Below are positions 25,748 through 33,863 of a stretch of DNA of 64,000 bases, piece after piece. The notes under the pieces are model-generated. The model was not told where the DNA came from and did not search any database. It saw nothing but the letters and a program-made list of their open reading frames with translations. Position numbers and translations under genes: made by a program. The first letter of the stretch is position 1. Each line of letters begins with the position of its first letter. The stretch comes from Bacilliculturomica massiliensis (lineage in GTDB: Bacteria > Bacillota > Clostridia > Peptostreptococcales > Anaerovoracaceae): contig NZ_LR027602.1 in the NCBI RefSeq assembly GCF_900605495.1, positions 186,001-250,000 on the forward strand, given 5' to 3'.

Positions 25748-26685
25748 AGGATCGAATTGTAGAATATCCCCACCGATTTACTCTGATGCAAGTCAGTGGG
25801 CAGCCGAACACGTTTGATCTTGTGGCCGCGCCGGGGATTGTGACAGAAGAAGGAACGCCCTTGAACAAGGAGAATTTGTTGAGTGATGAGGTAGCGTCCC
25901 AATACGGATTATTCGGAGATGCAGCGACGGTTAATAATGCTTTATTTAGATTAACTGTATGTAATCAAATGGAAAGACTCACATCAAGCCAGTTGTGGAT
26001 ATCCCCAATAACGGGGCCTCTTTGGATTACGATTGCAGGTGCAGGAGGAGGCGGAGCTTCTGCGCTTGATAAAGCCCTCGGAGGCGGAGGTGGGAGTGCA
26101 GGTGCTATAAAAAATTTTGTATATTGGGCGAAAAAAGGAGAAGAAATTGACATAATCATTGGAGTTGGGGGTGCAGGCGGAGTCGGGCATAGTGCAGGCA
26201 GAGACGGAGGCTCAAGTATATTTGGAAAGGTGACGAGTGTACCCGGAGGGAAAGGAGCCCCGTTGTTGTCAGTTGGTGGTGGATCTGGCGGTGGAGACGC
26301 TGTGACTTCTGCTGGCGGTGCAGGTGGAAACGGTGGCGGGGGAACCGCAGGAAAACCAGGAGAGCTAGCGGATAGAATTGAAACGACAATTGTTCAAGCT
26401 TTCTCACATATAGAAAATACAGAAACATCGTTAGGAGGAAAGAACCAGATAGAAAGATACAGTGGCGGTGGCGGTGGCGGGGGAAGCAATTTAATCGGAA
26501 GAGGTGGAAACGGGGGAGATGGTATACAAGGGAGTGTGACGACGGATGGTCAGAATGCCGTTGGGCCTTCTGCAGGTGGTGGCGGCGGGGGGGCATACGG
26601 AAATTATTCAATCAAGGGTAATGGTGGCTTTGGAGGAGACGGGCTGTGCATAATCCGTCACGGCCCCGTAGATTTACAATTATAG
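25744..26685 (+). CDS. Glycine-rich tail fibre adhesin 2
   Basis: 313 residues from GTG 25744. The N-terminal module (KDRIVEYPHRFTLMQVSGQ...GTPLNKENLLSDE) is a paralogue of fibre 1; the rest is a different Gly-rich tip (about 95-313) with GAGGGG, GVGGAGGVGH and GGGGGGAYGNYS blocks. Base composition is AT-richer than the surrounding genes from about 25900, suggesting recent exchange of the tip. No good ribosome binding site of its own is visible, so expression may depend on translation of the short frame ending at 25747. Confidence 0.85.
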   Translation: MKDRIVEYPHRFTLMQVSGQPNTFDLVAAPGIVTEEGTPLNKENLLSDEVASQYGLFGDAATVNNALFRLTVCNQMERLTSSQLWISPITGPLWITIAGAGGGGASALDKALGGGGGSAGAIKNFVYWAKKGEEIDIIIGVGGAGGVGHSAGRDGGSSIFGKVTSVPGGKGAPLLSVGGGSGGGDAVTSAGGAGGNGGGGTAGKPGELADRIETTIVQAFSHIENTETSLGGKNQIERYSGGGGGGGSNLIGRGGNGGDGIQGSVTTDGQNAVGPSAGGGGGGAYGNYSIKGNGGFGGDGLCIIRHGPVDLQL

Positions 26686-26726
26686 AAGGGTAACGCAACG
26701 GATAAGGTGAATATAAAATGTAAAAA

Positions 26727-26863
26727 ATGATCGGGGGGTAAAATTTCACCCATATAAAGAATTCGTAATCGAGATCGACCGGCGGATGGCGCTGAAGCTC
26801 TTGCTGTCTGCGCTGCTGGGTTTAGAATTAATGCTGGTAAGTACATTTTTGGCGAACATATAG
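26727..26863 (+). pseudogene. Fibre companion 2, out of frame at a G6 run
   Basis: ATG ATC followed by six G and an immediate TAA. One extra G would give MIGGVKFHPYKEFVIEIDRR and on to a hydrophobic end (LLLSALLGLELMLVSTFLANI) stopping at 26861-26863. The charged block and hydrophobic tail suggest a small membrane-associated protein. The same arrangement as the frame before fibre 2 argues for a duplicated fibre-plus-companion unit. Confidence 0.5.
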
Positions 26864-27910
26864 ATGTATCAGTTGGTGATCACTGTGTCTGTCGGAAGTG
26901 AAAACACAGTAATTTCAGGGGCTTACTCAAAGACATTGACAGCCGCGGTCGTCACCGGACCTATGGGAACGCCGGTAAGGGCCCGTTTTGCCATATTACC
27001 CGGAATGATTGGAGTGGTTGAGCTGGCCGAGGCCAGCGGGCTTACACTGTCAGGTGGCGGTGCGCAGGACGTCCTGCGGTCCACTACCCGGGGTACCGGA
27101 GAATTAATCGACGCTGTTATAAAGCTGGGGTGCCGTAAAGTGATCGTGGGATTGGGCGGCAGCGCGACCAACGACGGCGGCGCTGGAATTCTGCAGGCGC
27201 TTGGCGTAAAGCTGACCGATGCAGGCGGAGTGGAGGTTGGAAATGGCGGAGGGGAACTAGAGCGGATCGCTGCTGCGGATTTCACACAGGTTGATGAAAT
27301 CTACTCCGAAGTGGAGCTGATCGCGGCCTGCGATGTCAATAACCCCCTCTGCGGGCCCAATGGGGCTTCGGCTGTATTTGGTCCGCAGAAGGGTGCGCAG
27401 CCCGCCGACGTACAGAGACTGGACAGGGGACTTTTGCATTATGCAGAATTGTTGGAAAGTAACATGGGAATGTCTGTCCTGGATGTGCCGGGTATGGGTG
27501 CTGCCGGCGGCGCTGCGGTGGCTCTAGCTGCACTGTTTAAAGCAGAATTGCGATCCGGGATCGACATTATTCTCGACCTGTGCCGATTTGGCGATCAATT
27601 GGAACGCTCTGATTTTGTAGTTACTGGCGAGGGCCGCGTGGATTTTCAAAGCGCTGGCGGAAAGGTCATTTCCGGTGTGGCGGCCAGAGCCGGCCGCAAG
27701 GGGGTGCCTGTAATCGTTATCGCGGGGGCTATTGGGCCGGGAGCCGAAAAGCTATATGAGATCGGGGTATCAGCTCTTGTAGGAATCGCCGATAAGCCCA
27801 TGACTATAGAAGAGTCTATGGAGCGTGCAGAAGAGCTGATCGCAGCATCGGCCGAAGGCGTGGCCAGACTTGTACAGCTGGGGCTGTCGCGGAAGGGTCC
27901 GACTGATTAA
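26864..27910 (+). pseudogene. 5'-truncated glycerate kinase
   Basis: From about codon 25 (AAVVTGPMGTPVRARFAILPG) to the end this is a glycerate kinase: VELAEASGLTL, GTGELIDAVIKLGCRKVIVGLGGSATNDGGAGILQALG, DVNNPLCGPNGA, VVTGEGRVDFQSAGGKVISGVA. Family members are about 375-380 residues, and the first about 65, including the Ser/Lys-rich start and DGGEGT active-site region, are missing. They are replaced by about 24 unrelated residues (MYQLVITVSVGSENTVISG). The replaced part begins right after the tail element, so the element's arrival or a deletion probably removed it. Catalysis is unlikely. Confidence 0.82.
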
Positions 27911-28288
27911 AACATATGGTCGGTTGCAGTCGCTTCGAGTTTACGGTGGCGGAATTGTTCAAGAACCCACGGGTTCATTCTGAAATACATGGACATTTTT
28001 TCTCGCCGAAGCATTCTAATTATAACATATGTGCACATAGAATCCCGGCCGTGCTGCCTGAAAAAGGTTGAATCGAAATTGGATTACGAATCTGTACATA
28101 TATGTTGGTATTACGGAGGAATTAGAAGGTGAACATGGCTGCCATAAGCGTCTGTACGCTACGCTGCAGCCGCCGTCCGTACTCTTCCCAATCGGTCGGC
28201 TCGGACCGCTCGTTATTCGAAAGTCCACCGTTACTCAAAACACTCTCGCCCTTCCGGGTTCAAATCTCTTTAAAGGGCATAGCAAAAA
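27911..28288. other. Intergenic region without a supported gene
   Basis: About 380 bases between the glycerate kinase remnant and the tRNA terminator. No ORF with a ribosome binding site. The stretch 28247-28275 (GCCCTTCCGGGTTCAAATC...AAAGGGC) looks like a T-arm flanked by GCCCTT/AAGGGC but no complete cloverleaf can be drawn; possibly a degenerate tRNA end. Confidence 0.4.
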
Positions 28289-28313
28289 GACAACCTTAAG
28301 GTTGTCTTTTTTT
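28289..28313. terminator. Bidirectional terminator (tRNA-Lys and plus strand)
   Basis: GACAACC-TTAA-GGTTGTC stem-loop (28289-28306) with T runs on both strands (TTTTTTT on plus, TTTTT on minus). It lies just beyond the 3' end of the minus-strand tRNA. Confidence 0.88.
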
Positions 28314-28315
28314 CT

Positions 28316-28391
28316 TGGTACACCAACAGGGGCTCGAACCCTGGACACCCTGATTAAGAGTCAGGTGCTCTACCAGCTGAGCTATTGGTGC
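28316..28391 (-). tRNA. tRNA-Lys (CTT anticodon)
   Basis: 76-base cloverleaf on the minus strand with encoded CCA: acceptor GCACCAA/TTGGTGT (first pair G-T), D-arm GCTC...GAGC, anticodon arm CCTGA-CTCTTAA-TCAGG (anticodon CTT), T-arm CAGGG-TTCGAGC-CCCTG, discriminator A. It has its own promoter and terminator. Confidence 0.96.
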
Positions 28392-28419
28392 ATATTTTTT
28401 TCTGTCGAACGCAAAATCT

Positions 28420-28448
28420 ATTCTAGCACCTAGCTTGTACAATGTCAA
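28420..28448 (-). promoter_or_regulatory. Promoter of tRNA-Lys
   Basis: Minus strand TTGACA (28448-28443), 17-base spacer, TAGAAT (28425-28420), about 30 bases before the mature tRNA 5' end. Near-consensus sigma-A promoter, as expected for a stable RNA. Confidence 0.85.
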
Positions 28449-28620
28449 CAGATTTTTTTAATATATTTAAAAAACCGAAGAAGCACGGTGGGAGGGAGAG
28501 ACGGTCCACAGAAGAGTTTTTTCTGATGAGATAGATGGAGCGCGGGCTGTAACGTTGCAGCTGCGCCGGGTCCGCTCTCAGCAGTTTCATCATCTCTTCT
28601 GTAAACGGTATTTTGATCAT
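28423..28620 (-). CDS. Small hypothetical protein
   Basis: 65 residues from ATG 28620 with a strong AGGAGGTCGTC ribosome binding site, which is why I keep it. MIKIPFTEEMMKLLRADPAQLQRYSPRSIYLIRK faintly resembles the short helix-turn-helix helpers of some transposases (FT-EE--LL--NP---YS--SI-Y), but no transposase is adjacent. The C-terminus is hydrophobic. Its last codon overlaps the tRNA-Lys promoter, so the end may be a remnant. Confidence 0.4.
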   Translation of the reverse strand: MIKIPFTEEMMKLLRADPAQLQRYSPRSIYLIRKNSSVDRLSLPPCFFGFLNILKKSVDIVQARC

Positions 28621-28852
28621 GACGACCTCCTGATGTTTCTGGAGCGCAATACCCAAAAGTGAATGTCCATTTTGGAGGGTACACGAAAACCGCCATTGTA
28701 TCTGTGTCCATAAAGCGGGGTAATAAAAAACCGATCTCGTCCACACTGACGGGTACTTTATCGTTTTTCCTATATCAGAATAGGTGAAAACGGCAGAAAA
28801 AATGCAAAATCACATAAATACACGTGGAAATCAGCGATAATCGCTCGTGATC

Positions 28853-28908
28853 AGCGGTAAAATAGGTGAAAACTCAGAAAAGAAATGTTTTTCGCCTATT
28901 TTACCGCT
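28853..28908. repeat. Long inverted repeat (20-bp stem)
   Basis: Left arm 28853-28872 (AGCGGTAAAATAGG...) pairs with right arm 28889-28908 (...CCTATTTTACCGCT) with one G-T type mismatch and a 16-base loop, followed by CTTTTT on the plus strand. Just before it is the perfect palindrome AGCGAT-A-ATCGCT (28833-28845), and AATAGGTGAAAAC occurs twice (about 28779 and 28861). It lies in a 480-base gap (28621-29101) with no gene on either strand: either an orphan terminator or a small repeat element. Confidence 0.6.
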
Positions 28909-29101
28909 CTTTTTAGACAAATTTGATTAAACGATGCTGATTTCACCCATTGACCGAATCAGGCCGCCGGGAGCGAAGCTTTGGATATCTAGAATATGAC
29001 AGATGCGCGTATCTGTGCATCTGTGCTTCTGGGCATCTGCACATCGTTTTCTATTCTATACTTCTATATCGCCTATCCGTACGAAACGAACTGGGCTGAA
29101 T

Positions 29102-30514
29102 CTACATGTCAATATTGACAGCCTTGATATTTTTCTTTTTCGTGTAGATGAGGAAGCCGACGTAAATGGCGAAATAGCACGGTGCGCAGATGTAGATGGC
29201 CTTGGCTTCGCCGGGATCCAGCAGCGTTATGACGAGTATGCCGATGTAGGCCAGCATACCGAGGACTGGTATGAGAGGGTAGGAGACCCTGTATTTAAGA
29301 TCCCTTACGTCTCCGCCTTCCGCCACAAATCTCTTGCGAAAGTTGAACTGGCACAGGCAGATGACCGTATACATGAAGATGTTCCCGCCGCCGATCAGAT
29401 AGATCAGGAACAGGTAGACTGTGTCTTCGGCAACGAATTCTGAGATGATACCGAAGAGGGCGAAGATCATGCTGATGGTCAGCGCGTAGACGGGCACGCC
29501 GTTTTTGCTGGTCTTGGAACAGAATTTCGGGGCCTGACCGAATTTGGACAGGGACCACAGGTATCTGGTACAGGCGTACACGAAATAGTTGCCGGAGGTC
29601 AGTGCAGACGTCAGAACGATGATGTTGATGACGACGGCCGCCCCGTTGAGACCGGCAAACTGGAAGACGTAAGCGAAGGGACTTCCCTTCAGATCCGCCT
29701 GATCCCATGGCAGCAGGGCGATGAGCACGCAGGTGCAGGCGATGTAGACGCCGATGAGCAGGAAAACTGTCCAGTTGACGGCTTTGGGTATGTCTTTTTC
29801 CTTCTCGATCTCGCCGGCGGTGGCTGCGATCATTTCCGTACCGCCGAAGGCATAAAATGCGCTGAGCATGACAGAGCCCACGCCTGCCAGCCCTACGGGG
29901 AACAGTCCGCCGTGAGAGGTGTAGTTGCTCAGACCGACGGCCTCTCCGCCGCCCAGGCCCAGGATCATGGCCAGACCTACGATGATGAAGGCGGCTACCA
30001 GCACCAGCTTCAGGCTGGAACACCAGAAGGAGATATTGCCGTATTTCTGTACGCTGATGAGATTGGCGCCCAGCAGCAGTACGGCGAAGACGACGATCCA
30101 GAGCGTGGCTGAAGTAGATGGGATCAGATTAGTCATGATGATAGCGGATGCGACGATCTGTGCCGTGATGGTGAGCGCGGCTCCGATCCAGTTGACCCAT
30201 CCGATGGTAAAACCCATGGCGGGGTTGATGAACTCGGTGGCGTAGGCCTGAATGCTGCCTGCGATGGGCATGGCGGAGCAGAGCTCGCCCAGGCAGGCGG
30301 TCATCAGCCAGATGATAAAGCCGCCGATGAGGTAGGCGACGATGGCGCCTCCGGGGCCGGCGCCGGAGAGTACGTCGCCGGAACTGAGGAAGAGACCGGT
30401 GCCCAGGGTGCCGCCCACACCGACCATGATCGCGTCTTTCGTTTTCATAGTCCGCTGGAGACCGCTTCCTGTCTCCATGACCCTTTCGATGGATGTTTTT
30501 TTCTTTTCACTCAT
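29102..30514 (-). CDS. Amino acid permease (APC family, RocE/RocC-like)
   Basis: 470 residues, 12 predicted membrane segments, with the amino-acid permease signature MVGVGGTLGTGLFLSSGDVLSGAGPGG in the first helix. It imports an amino acid by proton symport; next to rocB and with shared control, arginine or ornithine is the likeliest substrate (inference). The ATG follows GGGAGGAC. It lies 58 bases after rocB and is probably transcribed with it from the sigma-54 promoter. Confidence 0.88.
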   Translation of the reverse strand: MSEKKKTSIERVMETGSGLQRTMKTKDAIMVGVGGTLGTGLFLSSGDVLSGAGPGGAIVAYLIGGFIIWLMTACLGELCSAMPIAGSIQAYATEFINPAMGFTIGWVNWIGAALTITAQIVASAIIMTNLIPSTSATLWIVVFAVLLLGANLISVQKYGNISFWCSSLKLVLVAAFIIVGLAMILGLGGGEAVGLSNYTSHGGLFPVGLAGVGSVMLSAFYAFGGTEMIAATAGEIEKEKDIPKAVNWTVFLLIGVYIACTCVLIALLPWDQADLKGSPFAYVFQFAGLNGAAVVINIIVLTSALTSGNYFVYACTRYLWSLSKFGQAPKFCSKTSKNGVPVYALTISMIFALFGIISEFVAEDTVYLFLIYLIGGGNIFMYTVICLCQFNFRKRFVAEGGDVRDLKYRVSYPLIPVLGMLAYIGILVITLLDPGEAKAIYICAPCYFAIYVGFLIYTKKKNIKAVNIDM

Positions 30515-30572
30515 TTTTATGTCCTCCCTTGTGAAAAAACGCAGGTTTTGTTTTCTGAGAGATCACGGATGA

Positions 30573-32216
30573 TCAGGATAAGAGTTTCCGGATCAGCTTG
30601 TCGTAGAGGTCGGGCAGGATATCGAAGTTATACGTTTTGTGCAGCCGTTCGGTATGTTTGTGAAAGTCCTTGCCGTACCCGCCCAGGACCACGCCGGGGA
30701 CCCGGAACTTTTTCAGTTCATCCTGCGGAAATTGGTAGACGGAGTTGACGCCGGCCAGATTTTCAAAGAGCTTGTCGAAGTTCATCTCCGGGGACAGACC
30801 GGTGTAGCACATATCTGAGATGCCCATGTAGTAATTTTTCAGTTTCAGCGATTCCGAATATTCGCTTCCCGCATAGTCCATGATCTCGCGGACGCAGGCC
30901 AGCAGCTTAGACGCGTCCGGCGCCTCCGGATCCAGATACACGTCGGGATAGTAAGGAGGAATGATGGACACGATGATCATGGGTCTTTTATCTCTGTAGA
31001 ACTCGTAAAGCCGTTTGACGATATTGATGCAGACGTCCTGCATCTCCATCTGCTGTGCGGCCAGGCTCTGTGCATACTCTTTCATGTCCAGTTCCAGATC
31101 TCCGTCGTAGTCGGCGCCCACTTTGTCCCAGAGCTGGCGGAAGGTCATGACGCAGGGCTGTATGGGGTATGTAACGGGTTTTTCGCCGCAGACCTTTTCA
31201 AATTCATCCTGTTTCTGCTGCATGAAAGACAGCGCGTTTCTGAAGGCGCGGTCTCCGATCTCCGTCAGCATATCCATGGCCTTTTCCGGATCAAGCTTAA
31301 TGGTGACGATATTGTAGTAGGCCGCCGTATAAAGGGGCGTGGACACGGAATAGGTGGTCTTGAGGTCCTGCATCTTCAGACATACGGGCGGCGGAGTGGT
31401 CTCTCCCATATTCTGCTGGCAGAAGCCGGAGTTGAAGTGGAGGAGCCGATAGACCTCCTGGGCCAGCAGATTGGGGTCGATACCCAGAAACGGTTCGCCG
31501 GCGTGGGTGGACTCGCCTACGAAGAAGTACATGGGCATGATCTTCCCGGAAGCGCCGTAGTGAACGTACCGGTTTTGGTCTTTGGCCTGATCCTCCATCA
31601 TGAAGCATTCCGTGAGCAGCAGCGCCGTATAGCGCAGATTCTTTTCCGCTGCAAAGCGGTTGAAGAAGGGCACGGCGCAGAGCATTCCCTCTGAATTCGT
31701 CTCCTCGCCGCAGACTGCCGCGTAGAGAAGATTTCCCTTCAGACCGGCTCCCTTTTCCTCGTCAAAGTGGCGCATCAACTCGATGCAGAGGGCGTGGCCG
31801 TACTTCATGTCGGCGGTGCCGCGGCCAAACAGCCATTCGCCGCTCTCAAAATCTTTTTTGCTGTCCTCGTCCAAGGGCATTTGATCGATCACCTTCGTGA
31901 TCTTTTCAACGTCGCAGGCGTATTCCTTCAGATGGCCGTATTCCTCCGTATCTACCACATCGTAGTGCCCGGTGAGGATCACGGTGTCGGGGCAGTCCGG
32001 AGCAAGCTCCATGAAGGCGGTGACGATGCAGCGTTCCAGCGGATCGTTTTCCAGGGGGATCAGCTTTATGTGATCTGGGTTCTCCGCAAAGTAAGGGATC
32101 TCGCTCAACAGCTCCCTGAGCCGGTAAGCGGCACGGATCTCCTGATCTGTACCTGAGACGCTGGGTATTTCCACCAATGTCAGCAAGTTTCTGTAGATGT
32201 TTTCTTTCTTTATCAT
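30573..32216 (-). CDS. rocB: RocB-like M20 family peptidase (arginine utilisation)
   Basis: 547 residues, a cytoplasmic M20-type metallohydrolase of the RocB group. Metal ligands are seen in GHYDVVDT, GRGTADMKYG and CGEETNSEG; YFFVGESTHAGEPF belongs to the lid domain. RocB is tied to arginine catabolism in Bacillus; its exact reaction is unsettled. The start is ATG 32216, 7 bases after AAGGAG; upstream in-frame codons run into the sigma-54 promoter and so cannot be translated from that transcript. First gene of the rocB-permease unit. Confidence 0.9.
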   Translation of the reverse strand: MIKKENIYRNLLTLVEIPSVSGTDQEIRAAYRLRELLSEIPYFAENPDHIKLIPLENDPLERCIVTAFMELAPDCPDTVILTGHYDVVDTEEYGHLKEYACDVEKITKVIDQMPLDEDSKKDFESGEWLFGRGTADMKYGHALCIELMRHFDEEKGAGLKGNLLYAAVCGEETNSEGMLCAVPFFNRFAAEKNLRYTALLLTECFMMEDQAKDQNRYVHYGASGKIMPMYFFVGESTHAGEPFLGIDPNLLAQEVYRLLHFNSGFCQQNMGETTPPPVCLKMQDLKTTYSVSTPLYTAAYYNIVTIKLDPEKAMDMLTEIGDRAFRNALSFMQQKQDEFEKVCGEKPVTYPIQPCVMTFRQLWDKVGADYDGDLELDMKEYAQSLAAQQMEMQDVCINIVKRLYEFYRDKRPMIIVSIIPPYYPDVYLDPEAPDASKLLACVREIMDYAGSEYSESLKLKNYYMGISDMCYTGLSPEMNFDKLFENLAGVNSVYQFPQDELKKFRVPGVVLGGYGKDFHKHTERLHKTYNFDILPDLYDKLIRKLLS

Positions 32217-32266
32217 GGCAGACTCCTTATTCATAAAGATTTGATTGCAATCGTCATTCATGTATC

Positions 32267-32283
32267 GCAATTATCGTGCCAAT
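32267..32283 (-). promoter_or_regulatory. Sigma-54 promoter of rocB
   Basis: On the minus strand TTGGCACG (-24, 32282-32275) and TTGC (-12, 32270-32267) with GG-N10-GC spacing, about 50 bases before the chosen rocB start. Upstream, TACAAAAGG-N14-CCTTTTGTA (32346-32377) is a candidate enhancer; its TACAAAA/TTTTGTA halves recall the RocR-type site. Confidence 0.88.
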
Positions 32284-32300
32284 TAGAAAAGCAAAGAAAA

Positions 32301-32341
32301 AGAGACCAAAAACACAAAGAATCGGTGTGTTTTTGGTCTCT
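32301..32341 (-). terminator. Terminator of the first sigma-54 activator
   Basis: A perfect 16-bp stem (AGAGACCAAAAACACA at 32301-32316 and its complement at 32326-32341) with a 9-base loop. On the minus strand it is followed by TTTTTC, ending the activator transcript just before the rocB promoter. Confidence 0.88.
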
Positions 32342-32401
32342 GCAGTACAAAAGGACCGGAAGAAGAGGCCTTTTGTAAAAAAATATTCTTTCCCGTAAAA
32401 T

Positions 32402-33787
32402 TTATTTTTCCAAATTTAAATTCTGTTTTTTCTGGCGAAGCAGCTGGGGAGATATGCCCAGAAGCCGCGCAGTCTGTCCTGTATCGCCCCCGGTCTGGGC
32501 GAGGGCTTCCTGGATCCGCCGCCGTTCCAGCTGTGTGAGGTATGCCTTCAGGGAAAGACCGCTGCCGGTGTACTGTTCCCATATGAGCTGTGATTCCTGC
32601 ATGAATTCAGTACGCTGATTCTCCCCGGCGGCTGTCAGAAGTCGTTCCTGAACGTCTCCGACGGTGATGGAGCTGCCGTCCGCACCGTAGCAGGCGCTTT
32701 CCAGCGTGTTTCGAAGCTCGCGCACGTTCCCCGGCCAGGAGTGCCGCAGAAAGAGATCGCGCAGCTCTCCGCAGACGCCGGAGAGCCGTCTGCCCAGGAT
32801 GCGGTTGAAGTGGGCGATGTAGTAGTCGGCGATCAGCAGCACGTCTTCGTCCCTGTCTTTCAGAGCAGGCAGCTCGAACTGGATGACTGAAAGCCGAAAA
32901 TACAGATCTTTTCGCAGAGAGCTGCCGCTTAAAAGCTGGGAGACGCCCAGATTGGAGGAAGCGATGATCCTGACGTCCAGATAGATCTCTTCTTCGCCGC
33001 CGATGGGACGGATGCATTTATCCTCAATGGCCTTCAGCAGCTTTCCCTGAAGTCCCAGAGGCATGGAATTGATCTCGTCGAGAAAAAGCGTACCTTTGTC
33101 GGCCAGCTGGAACAGACCCTCTTTTTCCATCGCGTCGGTGAAGCTGCCTTTTTTGGTTCCGAAGAGAATGCTTTCCAGGAGGTTTTCGGGAAGAGCGCCG
33201 CAGTTGATGTAAACAAACGCTTTCTGTCTCCTCTTGCTGGAATTGTGGATGGCTCTGGCCAGCATTTCCTTTCCGGTCCCTGTGGGTCCGGTGATGAGGA
33301 TCGGGGACTGCAGATCGATCACCTTCGCAGCCTTCTTCTTGACCTCTGTTATACGTGGAGATTCGCCGATGATGTCGTCAAGAGAGATCTGGGACAGGTC
33401 GCGCAGCGGAGCGGCGGGAGCATGGATGGAAAGGATATCTTTCCCCTCGTTATAAAAGGCAAATTCGATGGCGCCTACCACTCGTTCGCCGTCCTTCACG
33501 CAGAGGGTATCGCTTTTTTGGCGGACGCGTTTGCCGCCCTTTGTGATCAGTTCCTGCACGCATCCCAGGTATTCTTCCCCGAAGCGGACGGCCCGCATCA
33601 GTGTGCTGGTCTCGTCGCTGAGATTGTCATAGAGCTGAGGGATCCTTTTCCCCAGAAGATCCTCCGGTTTCAGGTCAAAAAAGTCAAGGTCACCGATATT
33701 AAAATATCTGATCGCGCCGGTCTCGTCCACCAGTATAATGTCTCTGAATGACGAATCGATATCCATTTTATTTTTCACGTTGGACAT
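32402..33787 (-). CDS. PAS/AAA+ sigma-54 activator, RocR-like, with altered GSFTDA loop
   Basis: 461 residues: N-terminal PAS-like sensor (about 15-110), AAA+ domain (about 138-370; Walker A GPTGTGKE 167-174, Walker B GTLFLDEIN 232-240) and C-terminal Fis-type helix-turn-helix (GDTGQTARLLGISPQLLRQKKQ). The loop that contacts sigma-54, normally GAFTGA, reads GSFTDA (214-219): the key Thr is kept but the second Gly is Asp, which may weaken sigma-54 remodelling. It starts at ATG 33787 after AAGGAGAGG. It lies upstream of rocB on the same strand and next to a paralogue with an intact loop. Confidence 0.9.
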   Translation of the reverse strand: MSNVKNKMDIDSSFRDIILVDETGAIRYFNIGDLDFFDLKPEDLLGKRIPQLYDNLSDETSTLMRAVRFGEEYLGCVQELITKGGKRVRQKSDTLCVKDGERVVGAIEFAFYNEGKDILSIHAPAAPLRDLSQISLDDIIGESPRITEVKKKAAKVIDLQSPILITGPTGTGKEMLARAIHNSSKRRQKAFVYINCGALPENLLESILFGTKKGSFTDAMEKEGLFQLADKGTLFLDEINSMPLGLQGKLLKAIEDKCIRPIGGEEEIYLDVRIIASSNLGVSQLLSGSSLRKDLYFRLSVIQFELPALKDRDEDVLLIADYYIAHFNRILGRRLSGVCGELRDLFLRHSWPGNVRELRNTLESACYGADGSSITVGDVQERLLTAAGENQRTEFMQESQLIWEQYTGSGLSLKAYLTQLERRRIQEALAQTGGDTGQTARLLGISPQLLRQKKQNLNLEK

Positions 33788-33863
33788 TTCCTCTCCTTCT
33801 CAGTTGGATCAGCCGGACTGCAGGGTTTTCCGGCCCTGGGCAGCGGGGCCTGCTGTTTCTTGA

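Larger units (their letters stand above)
12872..26935. mobile_element. Tail-only phage element (candidate F-type tailocin or prophage remnant)
   Basis: A continuous phage-type block: ImmA-like protease and XRE repressor (minus), then on the plus strand small regulators, tail tube, chaperone-position genes, a 1.5-kcodon tape measure, tail-tip proteins and two glycine-rich fibres. No integrase, terminase, portal, capsid, sheath, holin or endolysin is visible. The absence of a sheath points to a flexible, non-contractile tail. The right end abuts a 5'-truncated glycerate kinase. Either a decayed prophage or a domesticated tail particle fits; boundaries are approximate and no att repeats were found. 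Confidence 0.75.

Noticed and set aside
12872..26935. R-type (contractile) tailocin such as a diffocin
   Set aside because: No sheath, baseplate spike or wedge genes are present; the order of tail genes is that of flexible siphovirus-like tails.
28247..28275. A second tRNA gene
   Set aside because: A T-arm-like GGTTCAAATC is present but no D-arm or anticodon arm can be folded around it on either strand.
28068..28433. A 121-codon plus-strand ORF with GARTLDTLIKSQVLYQLSYW
   Set aside because: This is the well-known translation of a tRNA antisense strand (tRNA-Lys here), not a protein.
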